DNA of 64,000 bases from Serratia sp. H1w (GCF_000633355.1 NZ_AYMQ01000059.1:17916-81915), one strand, 5' to 3'. Positions 1-7,538 are shown, counted from the stretch's first letter. Notes: generated by a model not told the origin, from the letters alone. Numbers and translations: made by a program.

Positions 1-1543
1 TTCCCAGGCAACCGGCGATGGCCGAGTCACCGTGCCGCACCAGTTCAGCGTCCTTCAGGTCTTTTTTCTCCAGCTTTGACACCATCGGTATACCGTCGAT
101 GGTTTCCACCGTCCGCAAGTCCTGGGCAATGTTCTCGTCACGCGGCAGGTCAATCATGTTGTCTTCAAACAGCCCAGTGAACTTCGGCATCCACACACCG
201 TACCATGCCCGGTTCAGGCTGATCTCAGCGATACGCGGCCTGCCATAGCGGTCTGCGGTGTACTCGGCCAACACCATGCCAGGGCCAGTCGCATCGATAG
301 CGCCCCCAGATTGGCGCGGCAAATGGTCGATAAACCAGAACAGGATCTGTTGCTGAAGGCCGGAAGGCACGTTGTTCAACTCAAGAGCGAACGGCACCAC
401 GCGGCGTAAGTTTTGGGTGATAGCGATGGGCCAGATCACCGAGAAGTGGCGGTGTCGGGCAAAATCCATGCCGAACACATGCCGCAGCGCAGGGTCGAGT
501 GTGGCCATGACAGGGGCAAGGTTCTCCTCAATCCAGGCATTACCCCAAGATTCGCGCTCTCCCTCGCTCATATTAATAAAGTCATCATCCAGGGCAAGAC
601 GTATGACCGGGCGCTCTTCCGGCATAGCCCGCTCGATCCACACACCAGGAATACACACCCCGTTACCATCCCGGGGGATCACGTCCAGTTCCTCACGCAT
701 TGCTGCCTTGCGCGGGCCATAGGCATTGCGGATACGGCTGTACCAAAGGGCTTTACCTTCCGCAGTAGGTGCTTCACCTTTCATGACGCACTTGCGCTCA
801 TAGAGGCCATTCTCGACAGCATCATCAAAAGACACCCGAAAGACCTTGGCATCCTCACCATAACGGCCCGCCTCAATATCATTAACCAACTGATTGAAGG
901 CGTTCGCTTTGCCATTATGGGTAGAAATGACACGGATTTGTCCGCCCCAGATCAGCAGGGCCGTTGCAGCATCCAGTACACCCTGGACGTTGGCATGGAA
1001 TGCCGCTTCATCAATGACCACCAGACCCTGCAAACCACGAATGTTGGCAGGATTGGATGACAGCGCCACGATCTGAAAGCGGGAGGAGAAGCGAATGCGG
1101 TAAGCGGCGATATGTTTGATACGGCCAGATTCGTCCTGGTCTTCGAAGAGAAACTCTTCTATCTGGCTGACGCCTTCATTCTGGGCCTCAACGATCACCC
1201 GCGCAAAATGGGCACAATAGCCGATAAATTCCAGTCCCTTTTCTTTCGTATCCCCGATGTAATAGATGTTGGTACCGCCCGCTGATTTTCGCGCAGCAGC
1301 CAACGTGGTGTCATACAACGCCTCACCAAACGTGATGCCGGTTCGGCGACCCTTGGCAGCAACAACAATAGAAGCGCGCGTTTGGCACCATTCCACCTGA
1401 TGCTTCATCAACACGGTATCAATCGTGGCCGAAAAATCTTCAGGAATTTCACGTACCGAGGGCGGTAAGTCTTCCCATTCAACCACCCGTACCGTCGAGC
1501 TGATGGGTTTGACTGTAGATGAGGGTGCAGGTTGTTTGGCCAT
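1..1543 (-). CDS. Phage terminase large subunit, Mu gp28-like (partial, 3' end off window)
   Basis: Translating the minus strand from the ATG at 1543 gives an open frame of about 514 residues that runs off the left edge. It should be the ATPase-nuclease motor that packages phage DNA into proheads. A Walker A-like segment (AKGRRTGIT, about residues 63-71) and a Walker B segment (VVIDEAA, about 174-180) are followed by a coupling-motif-like VISTHNG. The start codon overlaps the stop of the small-subunit gene by one base (TGATG), so the two are translationally coupled. The nuclease domain is only partly in view. The family call rests on these motifs and the gp25-26-27 gene order. Confidence 0.85.
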   Translation of the reverse strand, partial: MAKQPAPSSTVKPISSTVRVVEWEDLPPSVREIPEDFSATIDTVLMKHQVEWCQTRASIVVAAKGRRTGITFGEALYDTTLAAARKSAGGTNIYYIGDTKEKGLEFIGYCAHFARVIVEAQNEGVSQIEEFLFEDQDESGRIKHIAAYRIRFSSRFQIVALSSNPANIRGLQGLVVIDEAAFHANVQGVLDAATALLIWGGQIRVISTHNGKANAFNQLVNDIEAGRYGEDAKVFRVSFDDAVENGLYERKCVMKGEAPTAEGKALWYSRIRNAYGPRKAAMREELDVIPRDGNGVCIPGVWIERAMPEERPVIRLALDDDFINMSEGERESWGNAWIEENLAPVMATLDPALRHVFGMDFARHRHFSVIWPIAITQNLRRVVPFALELNNVPSGLQQQILFWFIDHLPRQSGGAIDATGPGMVLAEYTADRYGRPRIAEISLNRAWYGVWMPKFTGLFEDNMIDLPRDENIAQDLRTVETIDGIPMVSKLEKKDLKDAELVRHGDSAIAGCLG

Positions 1544-2100
1544 CAGCTTCTGATCCCCAAGACTTTCTCGCGCCAGAACTGGAGTTGTGAATCCGACATC
1601 CCTTGAGCGGTAGCCACTTCCTTCAGATTGGCTTCCTGCTCACGCAGCTGCTGCTCGCGGGCCTCGCGGATCACGGCTGAACGCTCTTCACGACTCAGCT
1701 TGCTCCCCTGCAGGGTGTTCTTCATGGCCATGGAGAGTTGCAGCACTTCTTCCGTGTCCGGGGTGTCACCCTGGGCCGCGAACGCTGCAGACTGCACCAG
1801 CGTCATCACCGATTGCACCAGCAGCGTACCGGCCTTGTCGTCCGGGTTCTCGCCCAGGGCGCTGACGGCCATACGGGCCGCTTGTTGTTGGCGCTGCATC
1901 TGGTTCATGAACTCTTCAAAACCACCGGCTTTCTTATAGCGCCAAAGGGTACTGGTACTGAGTTCGGCGGCGGCATCAGGGAAATGTTCACAGATGTCGG
2001 CCAGCATCTCGGCCAAGGTCATGCTGTTATCACGCATCAGCTTGTCGATATGTTCCCTGGCATCAGTGGGCAACTTGTGAATGGTGGATTTACGGCCCAT
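1543..2100 (-). CDS. Phage terminase small subunit, DUF3486 / Mu gp27-like
   Basis: A 185-residue protein with the DUF3486 layout. An N-terminal DNA-binding region (about 1-60, including a segment reading STSTLWRYKKAGG) is followed by a long glutamine-, alanine- and glutamate-rich helical region to the C-terminus. In transposable phages this family recognises the phage end and hands it to the large terminase. It sits between the gp26-like gene (1 bp gap) and the terminase large subunit (1 bp overlap), so it is part of the leftward late operon. Confidence 0.8.
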   Translation of the reverse strand: MGRKSTIHKLPTDAREHIDKLMRDNSMTLAEMLADICEHFPDAAAELSTSTLWRYKKAGGFEEFMNQMQRQQQAARMAVSALGENPDDKAGTLLVQSVMTLVQSAAFAAQGDTPDTEEVLQLSMAMKNTLQGSKLSREERSAVIREAREQQLREQEANLKEVATAQGMSDSQLQFWREKVLGIRS

Positions 2101-2101
2101 C

Positions 2102-2398
2102 TCAACCTCCCGCGCCTGGACGCTTCACCCCAGGAACGATGGCACGGCCAGCGGCCACATCAGCGCCTCGCGCTGTCAGACGAACGACCAGTACGGTACC
2201 GATATCCTCGGTGGAAACCAGCCCTTGCTCTTCTAACCAGAGCAACTCTGATTTGACCAGGTCACGGCTGGGGTTGTGGCCGTAACGCGTCAGCCCTTCA
2301 AAAATCACCGAGCTGTTAGACGTGTAGCCTGGCATTTCAGACAAGATGCGCAAAGTCACCAGGCGCATGTCTTCACGTAAAAAATCCTGGTATTTCAT
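2102..2398 (-). CDS. Mu gp26-like small winged-helix protein
   Basis: A 98-residue protein whose predicted helices and the phrase SELLWLEEQGLV (about residues 50-61) look like a winged-helix fold. Mu and its relatives carry a gene of this size and position (gp26) just before the small terminase; its role is not established. The start overlaps the end of the gp25-like gene by 4 bases. The call relies mainly on position and fold resemblance. Confidence 0.65.
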   Translation of the reverse strand: MKYQDFLREDMRLVTLRILSEMPGYTSNSSVIFEGLTRYGHNPSRDLVKSELLWLEEQGLVSTEDIGTVLVVRLTARGADVAAGRAIVPGVKRPGAGG

Positions 2399-2706
2399 TT
2401 GCCACCTCGCTGCTTCATCAAAAAATCGTCAATTCTCTCAACACGTCGCGACATTGCCCCTAACTGGATGCCGATATTATTCAGTTGGGCCTCTGTTGCG
2501 CCGAGCTGGACCATCAGTTGGGCCAACTGCTGTTGGGTTGGCATCTGTTTGACACGCTCCTCCAGGGCAATAACACGGGTGCGCAGCTCCAGAACCTCGC
2601 TGTTGGTCGCCGCCTGTCGGCTGATAACCCAGGCATAGATACCAATAGCCACGGTCAGCAGCCACTGCACGGCGCTAAAACTAAAACTCAATTCTTCCAG
2701 GTTCAT
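2395..2706 (-). CDS. DUF2730 / Mu gp25-like membrane-anchored coiled-coil protein
   Basis: A 103-residue protein with one N-terminal membrane segment (about residues 12-29) followed by a heptad-rich coiled coil (about 35-95). This matches the DUF2730 family found in the gp25 position of Mu-like phages. It overlaps the spanin gene upstream by 26 bp and the gp26-like gene downstream by 4 bp. Its function is unknown; a role connected with lysis or packaging is only suggested by location. Confidence 0.65.
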   Translation of the reverse strand: MNLEELSFSFSAVQWLLTVAIGIYAWVISRQAATNSEVLELRTRVIALEERVKQMPTQQQLAQLMVQLGATEAQLNNIGIQLGAMSRRVERIDDFLMKQRGGK

Positions 2707-2962
2707 GATGTCTTTTGCCTATAAAATCGACCAGCTCGACATGACGGCCAGCACAGGTTGCGTAGATGTCGTACATCCGTTTCAGCGTGACGAACGCGGC
2801 ATCCGCGCTATTGTCATCAGGGAGTGGCGGCACCGGACAGGTGACCGTTAATCCCGCCGGTAACAGCAGCGGTGGCGCGGTCACGGGCGGCGGCGAGTTG
2901 CTGCATGCTGTCGTCATCAAACACGCATTTAACACGGTCAGCAGCCGTTTTTTTGAGTGCAT
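2681..2962 (-). CDS. Rz1-like outer-membrane spanin lipoprotein
   Basis: I chose the ATG at 2962 because the protein then begins with a basic n-region and hydrophobic segment ending in a lipobox (LMTTAC, Cys at residue 20). The mature part is proline-rich (SPPPVTAPP), as in Rz1 proteins. It contains two further cysteines that could form intermolecular disulfides. Rz1 pairs with the inner-membrane spanin Rz to fuse the two membranes at the end of lysis. The reading frame lies partly inside Rz in another frame (146 bp overlap), the classical overlapping spanin arrangement, and extends past the Rz stop into the gp25-like gene start. Confidence 0.75.
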   Translation of the reverse strand: MHSKKRLLTVLNACLMTTACSNSPPPVTAPPLLLPAGLTVTCPVPPLPDDNSADAAFVTLKRMYDIYATCAGRHVELVDFIGKRHHEPGRIEF

Positions 2963-3239
2963 TCTTGATATCCCTCGTGGTCTGTTCATCGCGCTGTTCC
3001 TGCTCTGCGATGCGTTCAGATAGGCTGCGGTCTGCCTGTCTGACCCGTTCTGCTGCAAGATCCGCCGCCTTAGTGAATGAATTTAGTGCCTGTTTGCTGT
3101 CAGATAACTGGTTTTCCAGGCATTCCAGCTTGGCGTCACTCAGCCCTTCCTGGTAGCCATATTCCCGCGCAAATTCGACAGTGATGAAAAGCAGCGCAAA
3201 CAGAACCGCTGCGATCAGTACGATGTACTTAACTTTCAT
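2817..3239 (-). CDS. Rz-like inner-membrane spanin
   Basis: Starting at the ATG at 3239 gives 140 residues. The N-terminal membrane anchor (about residues 4-22, VKYIVLIAAVLFALLF) is followed by a long periplasmic coiled coil rich in Glu, Arg, Gln and Ala, as in Rz. An upstream in-frame ATG would add an 81-residue extension that runs antiparallel to nothing recognisable and lacks spanin features, so I reject it. The start overlaps the transglycosylase stop by 11 bp. Together with the embedded Rz1 it completes the phage lysis cassette. Confidence 0.75.
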   Translation of the reverse strand: MKVKYIVLIAAVLFALLFITVEFAREYGYQEGLSDAKLECLENQLSDSKQALNSFTKAADLAAERVRQADRSLSERIAEQEQRDEQTTRDIKNALKKTAADRVKCVFDDDSMQQLAAARDRATAAVTGGINGHLSGAATP

Positions 3240-3960
3240 GGCATACCCCCAGTCCCCATCCAGCATCGACATAGAGAGGTTGCCAGCGTTGGATAATCCG
3301 CTGCGGATAACCCCGGTTCTCTCGCCAGTTCGCTGCCGTTCGCCCGGCATTGACGGTCTCGACGTGCCCCCAGTAACGGGAGTGGTCGAGTCCCTTGGTC
3401 GAAGCCAGCTTGCGATCACGTTGCACCCAGCCCAGACCACCGTTGTAGGCAGACAGCACAAAGGCCCAGCGGTCACAATCACTGGCGGTACCCAGGATGC
3501 GATCCCAGTGCCACAGGTTGTAACTGACTAATGCCCGCATGGCCCATGACGGGTTGTACGGTTGGTTAGCCCCTAAAGATTTGGGGTAAACACCCGCAAT
3601 CCAGTCACTGGTGGCAGGCATGAACTGCGCCAGGCCCAGCGCACCAACCGGCGAGCGAGCTGTCGCTTTCCATGTGGATTCCTGGTGAATTTGCGCAGCG
3701 AACAACGCTACCGGCGCGTCAAGCCCCCAGATGGCTCGGGCATTGCGCGTCAGTTCGCGTTGATACTGCTGCGCCTCCAGTGGGATACCTGCGGCTTTTG
3801 CCTGGGAAAAGAACCCGCCGCACCAGAGCAGCCAGGCTAATACCACCAGTTGCCCCAATCTCATCCAGAACGATAGCCGGATCGGTTTGCCATGCAGAAT
3901 GGCGTAACCGACAAGCGACATCGCAGTCAGAACCATCCAGGTGATTTGCGGCCAATGCAT
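3229..3960 (-). CDS. Phage lytic transglycosylase (SLT-type endolysin)
   Basis: A 243-residue protein with two N-terminal hydrophobic segments (about 8-22 and 34-50), then an SLT/Goose-lysozyme-like catalytic domain. The catalytic glutamate is likely Glu94 in HQESTW. It is followed by the family hallmarks GALGLAQFMP (about 106-115) and AYNGG (about 172-176). It should cleave the peptidoglycan glycan strand without water. The membrane segments suggest a signal-anchor-release type endolysin that reaches the periplasm before holin triggering, which is inference. It lies between the holin (2 bp gap) and Rz. Confidence 0.85.
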   Translation of the reverse strand: MHWPQITWMVLTAMSLVGYAILHGKPIRLSFWMRLGQLVVLAWLLWCGGFFSQAKAAGIPLEAQQYQRELTRNARAIWGLDAPVALFAAQIHQESTWKATARSPVGALGLAQFMPATSDWIAGVYPKSLGANQPYNPSWAMRALVSYNLWHWDRILGTASDCDRWAFVLSAYNGGLGWVQRDRKLASTKGLDHSRYWGHVETVNAGRTAANWRENRGYPQRIIQRWQPLYVDAGWGLGVCHES

Positions 3961-3962
3961 AG

Positions 3963-4328
3963 TTAGAGCCCCATTGTTACGCCAATGACCACCGCCAATA
4001 CGATGATGGCGCGGCGAAGCAGAACGGCAGCAAAGACCAGTTGGTAACCCGCGACAATCGGATATTCAACATCCTGAGTTCCCATGAATGGCGGTGTGGT
4101 TTTCCAGTCTTGAGAGAGGTAGCTGCCTGGGCTGGCATAGGGAAACAGGCCGCGATCAAGGTGATAACCCAGCACAACGGCAATCGAGACCAGGGCCAGC
4201 TTGTAAACCGTGACGCCGATCTGTGCCGGTGACAGAAACGCGATCAGCACCAGCAACAGAACGGCGGCAATGAGCCAGCTCAACAGGCGTTGGCGGCGGA
4301 AATTACGGTATTTATTCAAGAACGACAT
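3963..4328 (-). CDS. Putative phage holin
   Basis: A 121-residue protein with three or so hydrophobic stretches: about residues 17-33, 37-54 and 92-118. The N-terminus is basic, and the YLSQDWKTTPPF loop is typical of the putative holins found next to the endolysin in Mu-like phages. It is the first gene of the leftward lysis-packaging series. Holin function is inferred from size, membrane segments and position. Confidence 0.7.
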   Translation of the reverse strand: MSFLNKYRNFRRQRLLSWLIAAVLLLVLIAFLSPAQIGVTVYKLALVSIAVVLGYHLDRGLFPYASPGSYLSQDWKTTPPFMGTQDVEYPIVAGYQLVFAAVLLRRAIIVLAVVIGVTMGL

Positions 4329-4494
4329 GGTGACTTCCTTAGTTGATGGTCAACAGAGGAATTCATTGTGCCGAGTGGTTTAGGGATTGTGATTTATACG
4401 CGGATAAAAGAGTGATAGAGAGGCGAAGCGTACAAGGGGATGGCCAACTAGCATGCGACAGCAAACCTGCTGGCGTCAATACGAGGATAAGAAA
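4329..4494 (-). promoter_or_regulatory. Upstream region of the late (lysis-packaging) operon
   Basis: About 165 bp lie between the holin start and a rightward micro-ORF. Because all genes from 4328 down to 1 are leftward and tightly spaced, the late promoter must lie here or further right. Mor-type activators usually act at such promoters, but I could not pick out a convincing paired Mor/C site by eye. Confidence 0.35.
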
Positions 4495-4599
4495 ATGAAA
4501 TCTAATGAGCAATCAAATACCAAGATAAAGTCTTTGCTGTCTTATGGTTATGACACTCCAAATAGTGCCAAAATTGAAGAGGCGAAAAAAAACTGCTAG
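4495..4599 (+). CDS. Micro-ORF, 34 residues, ending just after an A8 tract (possible frameshift)
   Basis: An ATG at 4495 preceded by GAGGATAAG opens a 34-residue frame with a hydrophilic, enterobacterial-looking composition. It runs into eight consecutive A residues (4575-4582) and stops at TAG two codons later. A +1 shift at the A-tract would extend the product with KLLAVIQQASRTR to a TGA at 4629-4631, five bases before the convergent neighbour. No function recognised. It may be a decayed gene, a slippage-expressed protein, or not coding. Confidence 0.35.
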   Translation: MKSNEQSNTKIKSLLSYGYDTPNSAKIEEAKKNC

Positions 4600-4635
4600 C
4601 CGTTATCCAACAAGCATCAAGGACAAGATGAAGGT

Positions 4636-4962
4636 TTAATCCTTTCCAGCAGCACCGCGGAAAACCTCAGTCCAGAACTTTACTCTTGCTTTTTGAGCAT
4701 CAACGATAAACCGATATTTTTCTTTAGATTCCTCATCTTGCTTTAATGAATCTAAAACGTGTGTTGACAGCATGTCCGCTACAATTTCATCCCATTTGTT
4801 CAGCCTCTCTTCAGCCGATACATTGGCAAATAATGACATGATAACCATATCATCTATGCCAACAATGGCCTCAAGCTTGGCGACACGGATTTGAAGGTCA
4901 TTATTTGCAGATATCATGGTATTTAAAGAGTCAATAATTTCCTGTTGGACATCAGTAATCAT
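4636..4962 (-). CDS. Hypothetical phage protein, 108 residues
   Basis: I do not recognise this protein. It is acidic and mostly helical; residues about 1-35 (DVQQEIIDSLNTMISANNDL) look like a short coiled coil. There is no signal peptide or membrane segment. It sits between the lysis cassette and the methyltransferase in a zone where transposable phages carry variable cargo genes. Base composition is AT-richer than the structural genes, consistent with a moron-type insertion. Confidence 0.55.
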   Translation of the reverse strand: MITDVQQEIIDSLNTMISANNDLQIRVAKLEAIVGIDDMVIMSLFANVSAEERLNKWDEIVADMLSTHVLDSLKQDEESKEKYRFIVDAQKARVKFWTEVFRGAAGKD

Positions 4963-5057
4963 ACTGTCTATGCCTTATATTTATGTCTAAGAATCACTAA
5001 ATAGCCCGTTTCTATCCCCGGATAGAATACCCCTCGCCATAACTCACGCAGTCTACC

Positions 5058-5165
5058 CCCGTAGCAAGAAAGAGCGACCCGCCCAGTGCGCTAACACCGG
5101 GCAGGCCGTCACACACAGAGATTGCCTGTGAGCAACCGAAGGCTCAGTCCGTCTCGCGAGACAGA
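5058..5165 (+). ncRNA. Candidate structured leader RNA upstream of the methyltransferase
   Basis: The approximately 150 bp before the methyltransferase start hold a string of stems. GCCCAGTG (5081-5088) pairs with CACCGGGC (5095-5102). CAGGC (5102-5106) can pair with GCCTG (5124-5128). GAGC around 5130 can pair with GCTC around 5143. GTCTCGCGAGAC (5151-5162) is self-complementary. The GTGCGCTAACAC-type loop reminds me of leaders seen before genes in other enterobacterial prophages, but I cannot name an RNA family. No convincing reading frame explains it. Confidence 0.4.
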
Positions 5166-5209
5166 TCCAGCCTACTGCATTTTCATCATATGAAAAAGGC
5201 TTACAGTTC

Positions 5210-5977
5210 ATGAAATCGACACCGATCATACCTTGGATAGGTGGCAAGCGCCGTTTGGCTAAAAAGCTCCTCCCACAATTCCCTGAACACACCTGCTACG
5301 TTGAGCCGTTCTGCGGCGCAGCGGCACTGTATTTCCTCAAAACCCCGAGCAAGGTTGAGGTGATCAACGACATCAACGGCGAGCTGGTGAACCTGTATCG
5401 GGTTATCCAGCACCACCTGGAAGCATTCATTCAGCAGTTCAAATGGGCGCTGGTCAGCAGGCAGATGTTTGAATGGCTGCAGATCACCCCAGAGGTGACA
5501 TTGACCGACATTCAGCGAGCAGCCAGGTTCTATTATCTGCAGAAGCAGGCGTTCGGCGGCAAGTTAGAGGGGCAGACCTTTGGCACGGCAACGACATCAC
5601 CGCCAAGGTTCAACCTGCTGCGTATCGAAGAGGACTTATCACAGGCACATATGCGTCTTGCCAGGACGTTCATTGAGCATATGGACTGGGCAAAGTGTAT
5701 TGAGAAATATGACCGGCCCCACACGCTAATCTACTGCGACCCACCGTACTGGCAAACTGAGGGCTACGGAGTAGAGTTTGGGTTTGAGAACTACTCACGT
5801 ATGGCCGAATTGGCAAGATCGATAGAGGGAAAAATGCTGATCTCGGTAAACGATATCCCCGAAATGCGTCACGTTTTTGCTGGGCTATCGATGGATACCG
5901 TGGATGTTCACTACACACTCAGGGGAGCCGGAAGAGATTCCGGCAGGCAACAAGAGCTTGTGATCAGAAATTGGTAG
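5210..5977 (+). CDS. Phage DNA adenine N6-methyltransferase (D12 / Dam class)
   Basis: A 255-residue class-alpha adenine methyltransferase. AdoMet-binding motifs are PWIGGKRRL (residues 8-16) and VEPFCGAAALYF (31-42). The catalytic motif DPPY is at 177-180, and the C-terminal part resembles the GRxxxxxELVI end of D12 enzymes. The family methylates adenine, often within GATC, using S-adenosylmethionine. In a phage it would protect DNA from host restriction. It lies alone, rightward, downstream of a structured leader and convergent to the zinc-ribbon genes. The recognition site cannot be read from the sequence. Confidence 0.88.
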   Translation: MKSTPIIPWIGGKRRLAKKLLPQFPEHTCYVEPFCGAAALYFLKTPSKVEVINDINGELVNLYRVIQHHLEAFIQQFKWALVSRQMFEWLQITPEVTLTDIQRAARFYYLQKQAFGGKLEGQTFGTATTSPPRFNLLRIEEDLSQAHMRLARTFIEHMDWAKCIEKYDRPHTLIYCDPPYWQTEGYGVEFGFENYSRMAELARSIEGKMLISVNDIPEMRHVFAGLSMDTVDVHYTLRGAGRDSGRQQELVIRNW

Positions 5978-6001
5978 TTATTGGGTGGTCTCGCTGACCA
6001 C

Positions 6002-6439
6002 CTAATCAAGCCCAGCAAATGATGGGGTTCTAACTCGCTCAACCTCATTGGTTGTTGTATTGATAATGCAACTTGCTGATGCCCCAACCAGCGCCCCATA
6101 CTTGTTTTGTATGCGGAGTGTGAGGGGAGTCCATTCATACAATATTTTATCTCCGTATCTCTGGCCATCAATATCAGCTATGTCGATATTGTCAGGGTTT
6201 GCAGAGTCCATCTTGATCATCATTTTGCATAATTCAAGCGGTTCACGACTGGAACTTCCCGAACCGAAAATCCCCAAAAGTACAAAAAAACAGATAAAGA
6301 TGCCGCCAAAAACCAATATTACCCCAAGACAACCTTTAAGATTTCCAACCGGCTGTTGTAATTTCACACCACAATGTGGGCAATATTTTGCCTTGTCTGA
6401 AATCTCGCGACCACATTCCTTGCAATCAACTAATGCCAT
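6002..6439 (-). CDS. Zinc-ribbon membrane protein (prophage cargo)
   Basis: A 145-residue protein with an N-terminal zinc ribbon (Cys6, Cys9, Cys20, Cys23 in CKECG...YCPHCG). One strong membrane helix (about 35-58) follows, then a C-terminal domain of about 85 residues with no recognised family. It is the last gene of a leftward set headed by the phage repressor (6867-7253), so it is probably expressed in the lysogen. That setting suggests a lysogenic-conversion or exclusion role, which is inference only. Confidence 0.65.
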   Translation of the reverse strand: MALVDCKECGREISDKAKYCPHCGVKLQQPVGNLKGCLGVILVFGGIFICFFVLLGIFGSGSSSREPLELCKMMIKMDSANPDNIDIADIDGQRYGDKILYEWTPLTLRIQNKYGALVGASASCIINTTTNEVERVRTPSFAGLD

Positions 6440-6488
6440 GATCCTTCCTTAATATTTGGGAGATATACTGACCTATACAAGATAAAAC

Positions 6489-6842
6489 TCATTTAAATAT
6501 CTTTGAAATTAGCATGATAGTAAATGCGCATATAGTAGTTAAGACTAGCCCCGCAGTACGTAAAAATTCTGGCCCAACCCAATTAAGAACCAAGCCAAGA
6601 ATCATAAAACCTGCAAGCACTTTCGCAATTCTAAGTGCCGAATTCCTTTTTTGATGCTGCTTCTTTGCAAGCTCTTGCCGAATCCTCTCCTGCTCAAACT
6701 GCGCTTCACAGTGTCTGCAGTACACTCTACCTGCTGTCAAATAGCGTTGTTCACAGCATGGACACGGTTCAGGACCTCGGTACTCATGATAATCGTTGCC
6801 CGCGATACGGTTACTATCCCCGCTGACATTGAATTTAGGCAT
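6489..6842 (-). CDS. Zinc-ribbon, two-helix membrane protein sharing a motif with the repressor tail
   Basis: A 117-residue protein. Residues about 4-20 carry a G-N-R-I-A-G-D-Y motif nearly the same as the last residues of the adjacent repressor. A cysteine cluster follows (Cys27, 29, 30, 42, 45 in PCPCC and YCRHC), then a basic helix (about 50-70) and two membrane helices (about 73-92 and 94-113). It starts 24 bp after the repressor stop on the same strand, so cotranscription from the repressor promoter is likely. Function unknown. The shared motif could mediate contact between the two proteins. Confidence 0.65.
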   Translation of the reverse strand: MPKFNVSGDSNRIAGNDYHEYRGPEPCPCCEQRYLTAGRVYCRHCEAQFEQERIRQELAKKQHQKRNSALRIAKVLAGFMILGLVLNWVGPEFLRTAGLVLTTICAFTIMLISKIFK

Positions 6843-6866
6843 TCATGACCCTCACACGACAACTAG

Positions 6867-7253
6867 TTATTTTTCATTGTAATCTCTGCCCGCAACCCGG
6901 TTTTTATTCCCCGAGATTATTATTTTACTACTGTTGGCTGTACCGGCTTGCAAGGCAGCAAGAGCGGCTGCTTTTACTGCTAAAGGAGCGGCGCGAAAGC
7001 TTCCCAGTAGCTCCTGTTCATCTGATGACAACTCTGGGATGTTGCCATCTCCAGTCAATAGCCAAGTTGGTTCAATATTAAACTCAGACAACAGGCGAAG
7101 TATAACCAACGCATCTGGTGCTCGCTCTCCAGACTCATAGCGAGATACGCTTTTACGTTCAATTCCTAATCGTTTCGCGAACTCTGTTTGAGACAAATTC
7201 CCCCTCACAGAGCGCACTCGTAATCCAATAGCTGCAAGATCTAAACTTTTCAT
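6867..7253 (-). CDS. Phage repressor (HTH XRE/CI-type)
   Basis: A 128-residue protein with an N-terminal XRE helix-turn-helix (about residues 8-62, SQTEFAKRLGIERKSVSRYESG). It should hold the lytic promoters silent in the lysogen, as CI/c-type repressors do. There is no peptidase-like dimerisation domain; the short C-terminal part (about 75-105) is helical. The final residues (111-127) form a G-N-R-V-A-G-D-Y motif that recurs at the N-terminus of the next gene. It starts at 7253, just beside two direct repeats that look like its operators, and faces the early genes divergently. Confidence 0.8.
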   Translation of the reverse strand: MKSLDLAAIGLRVRSVRGNLSQTEFAKRLGIERKSVSRYESGERAPDALVILRLLSEFNIEPTWLLTGDGNIPELSSDEQELLGSFRAAPLAVKAAALAALQAGTANSSKIIISGNKNRVAGRDYNEK

Positions 7254-7257
7254 TTGA

Positions 7258-7294
7258 ACCCAATAGGTCTATTGACTATGTACCCAATCGGTCT
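7258..7294. promoter_or_regulatory. Probable repressor operators (two direct repeats)
   Basis: ACCCAATAGGTCT (7258-7270) and ACCCAATCGGTCT (7282-7294) differ at one base and are spaced 24 bp apart. Each holds an ACC-n5-GGT dyad. They lie between the divergent repressor and early genes, where the repressor would control both promoters. A -10-like CATAAT follows at about 7295-7300 for the rightward promoter. Confidence 0.6.
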
Positions 7295-7340
7295 CATAAT
7301 CTATCACATAAATTACACATTTCTTCGGAGAAATGGAGCC

Positions 7341-7538
7341 ATGCAAGTGAAGACCCCAGACCAAGTCAAACAACACTTCCGTCAAAATGGATGGACATTC
7401 AATCAATGGGCCATAGAAAACGGTTATAGCCCAACCGATGTTTACCGCGTTCTTAATGGCTTGACCAAAGCCAAATACGGCAAAGGTCACGAAATCGCCG
7501 TCAAGCTTGGGTTGAAACAGCCCGTGCAAGTTATTTGA
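7341..7538 (+). CDS. BcepMu gp16-like DNA-binding protein
   Basis: Starting at the ATG at 7341 (preceded by GGAG at 7335-7338) gives 65 residues. The helix-turn-helix pattern is FRQNGWTFNQWAIENGYSP through DVYRVLNG. This resembles the gp16 family of BcepMu-type phages, small regulators that play the part of Cro/Ner. It is the first rightward gene after the operator region, as expected for an early repressor of the repressor promoter. The longer frame from 7254 overlaps the operators and has no ribosome site. Confidence 0.65.
   Translation: MQVKTPDQVKQHFRQNGWTFNQWAIENGYSPTDVYRVLNGLTKAKYGKGHEIAVKLGLKQPVQVI

Noticed and set aside
413..1060. Long rightward open frame opposite the terminase gene
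   Set aside because: It is the antisense shadow of the large terminase frame, which has clear motifs and gene coupling; the plus-strand protein matches nothing.
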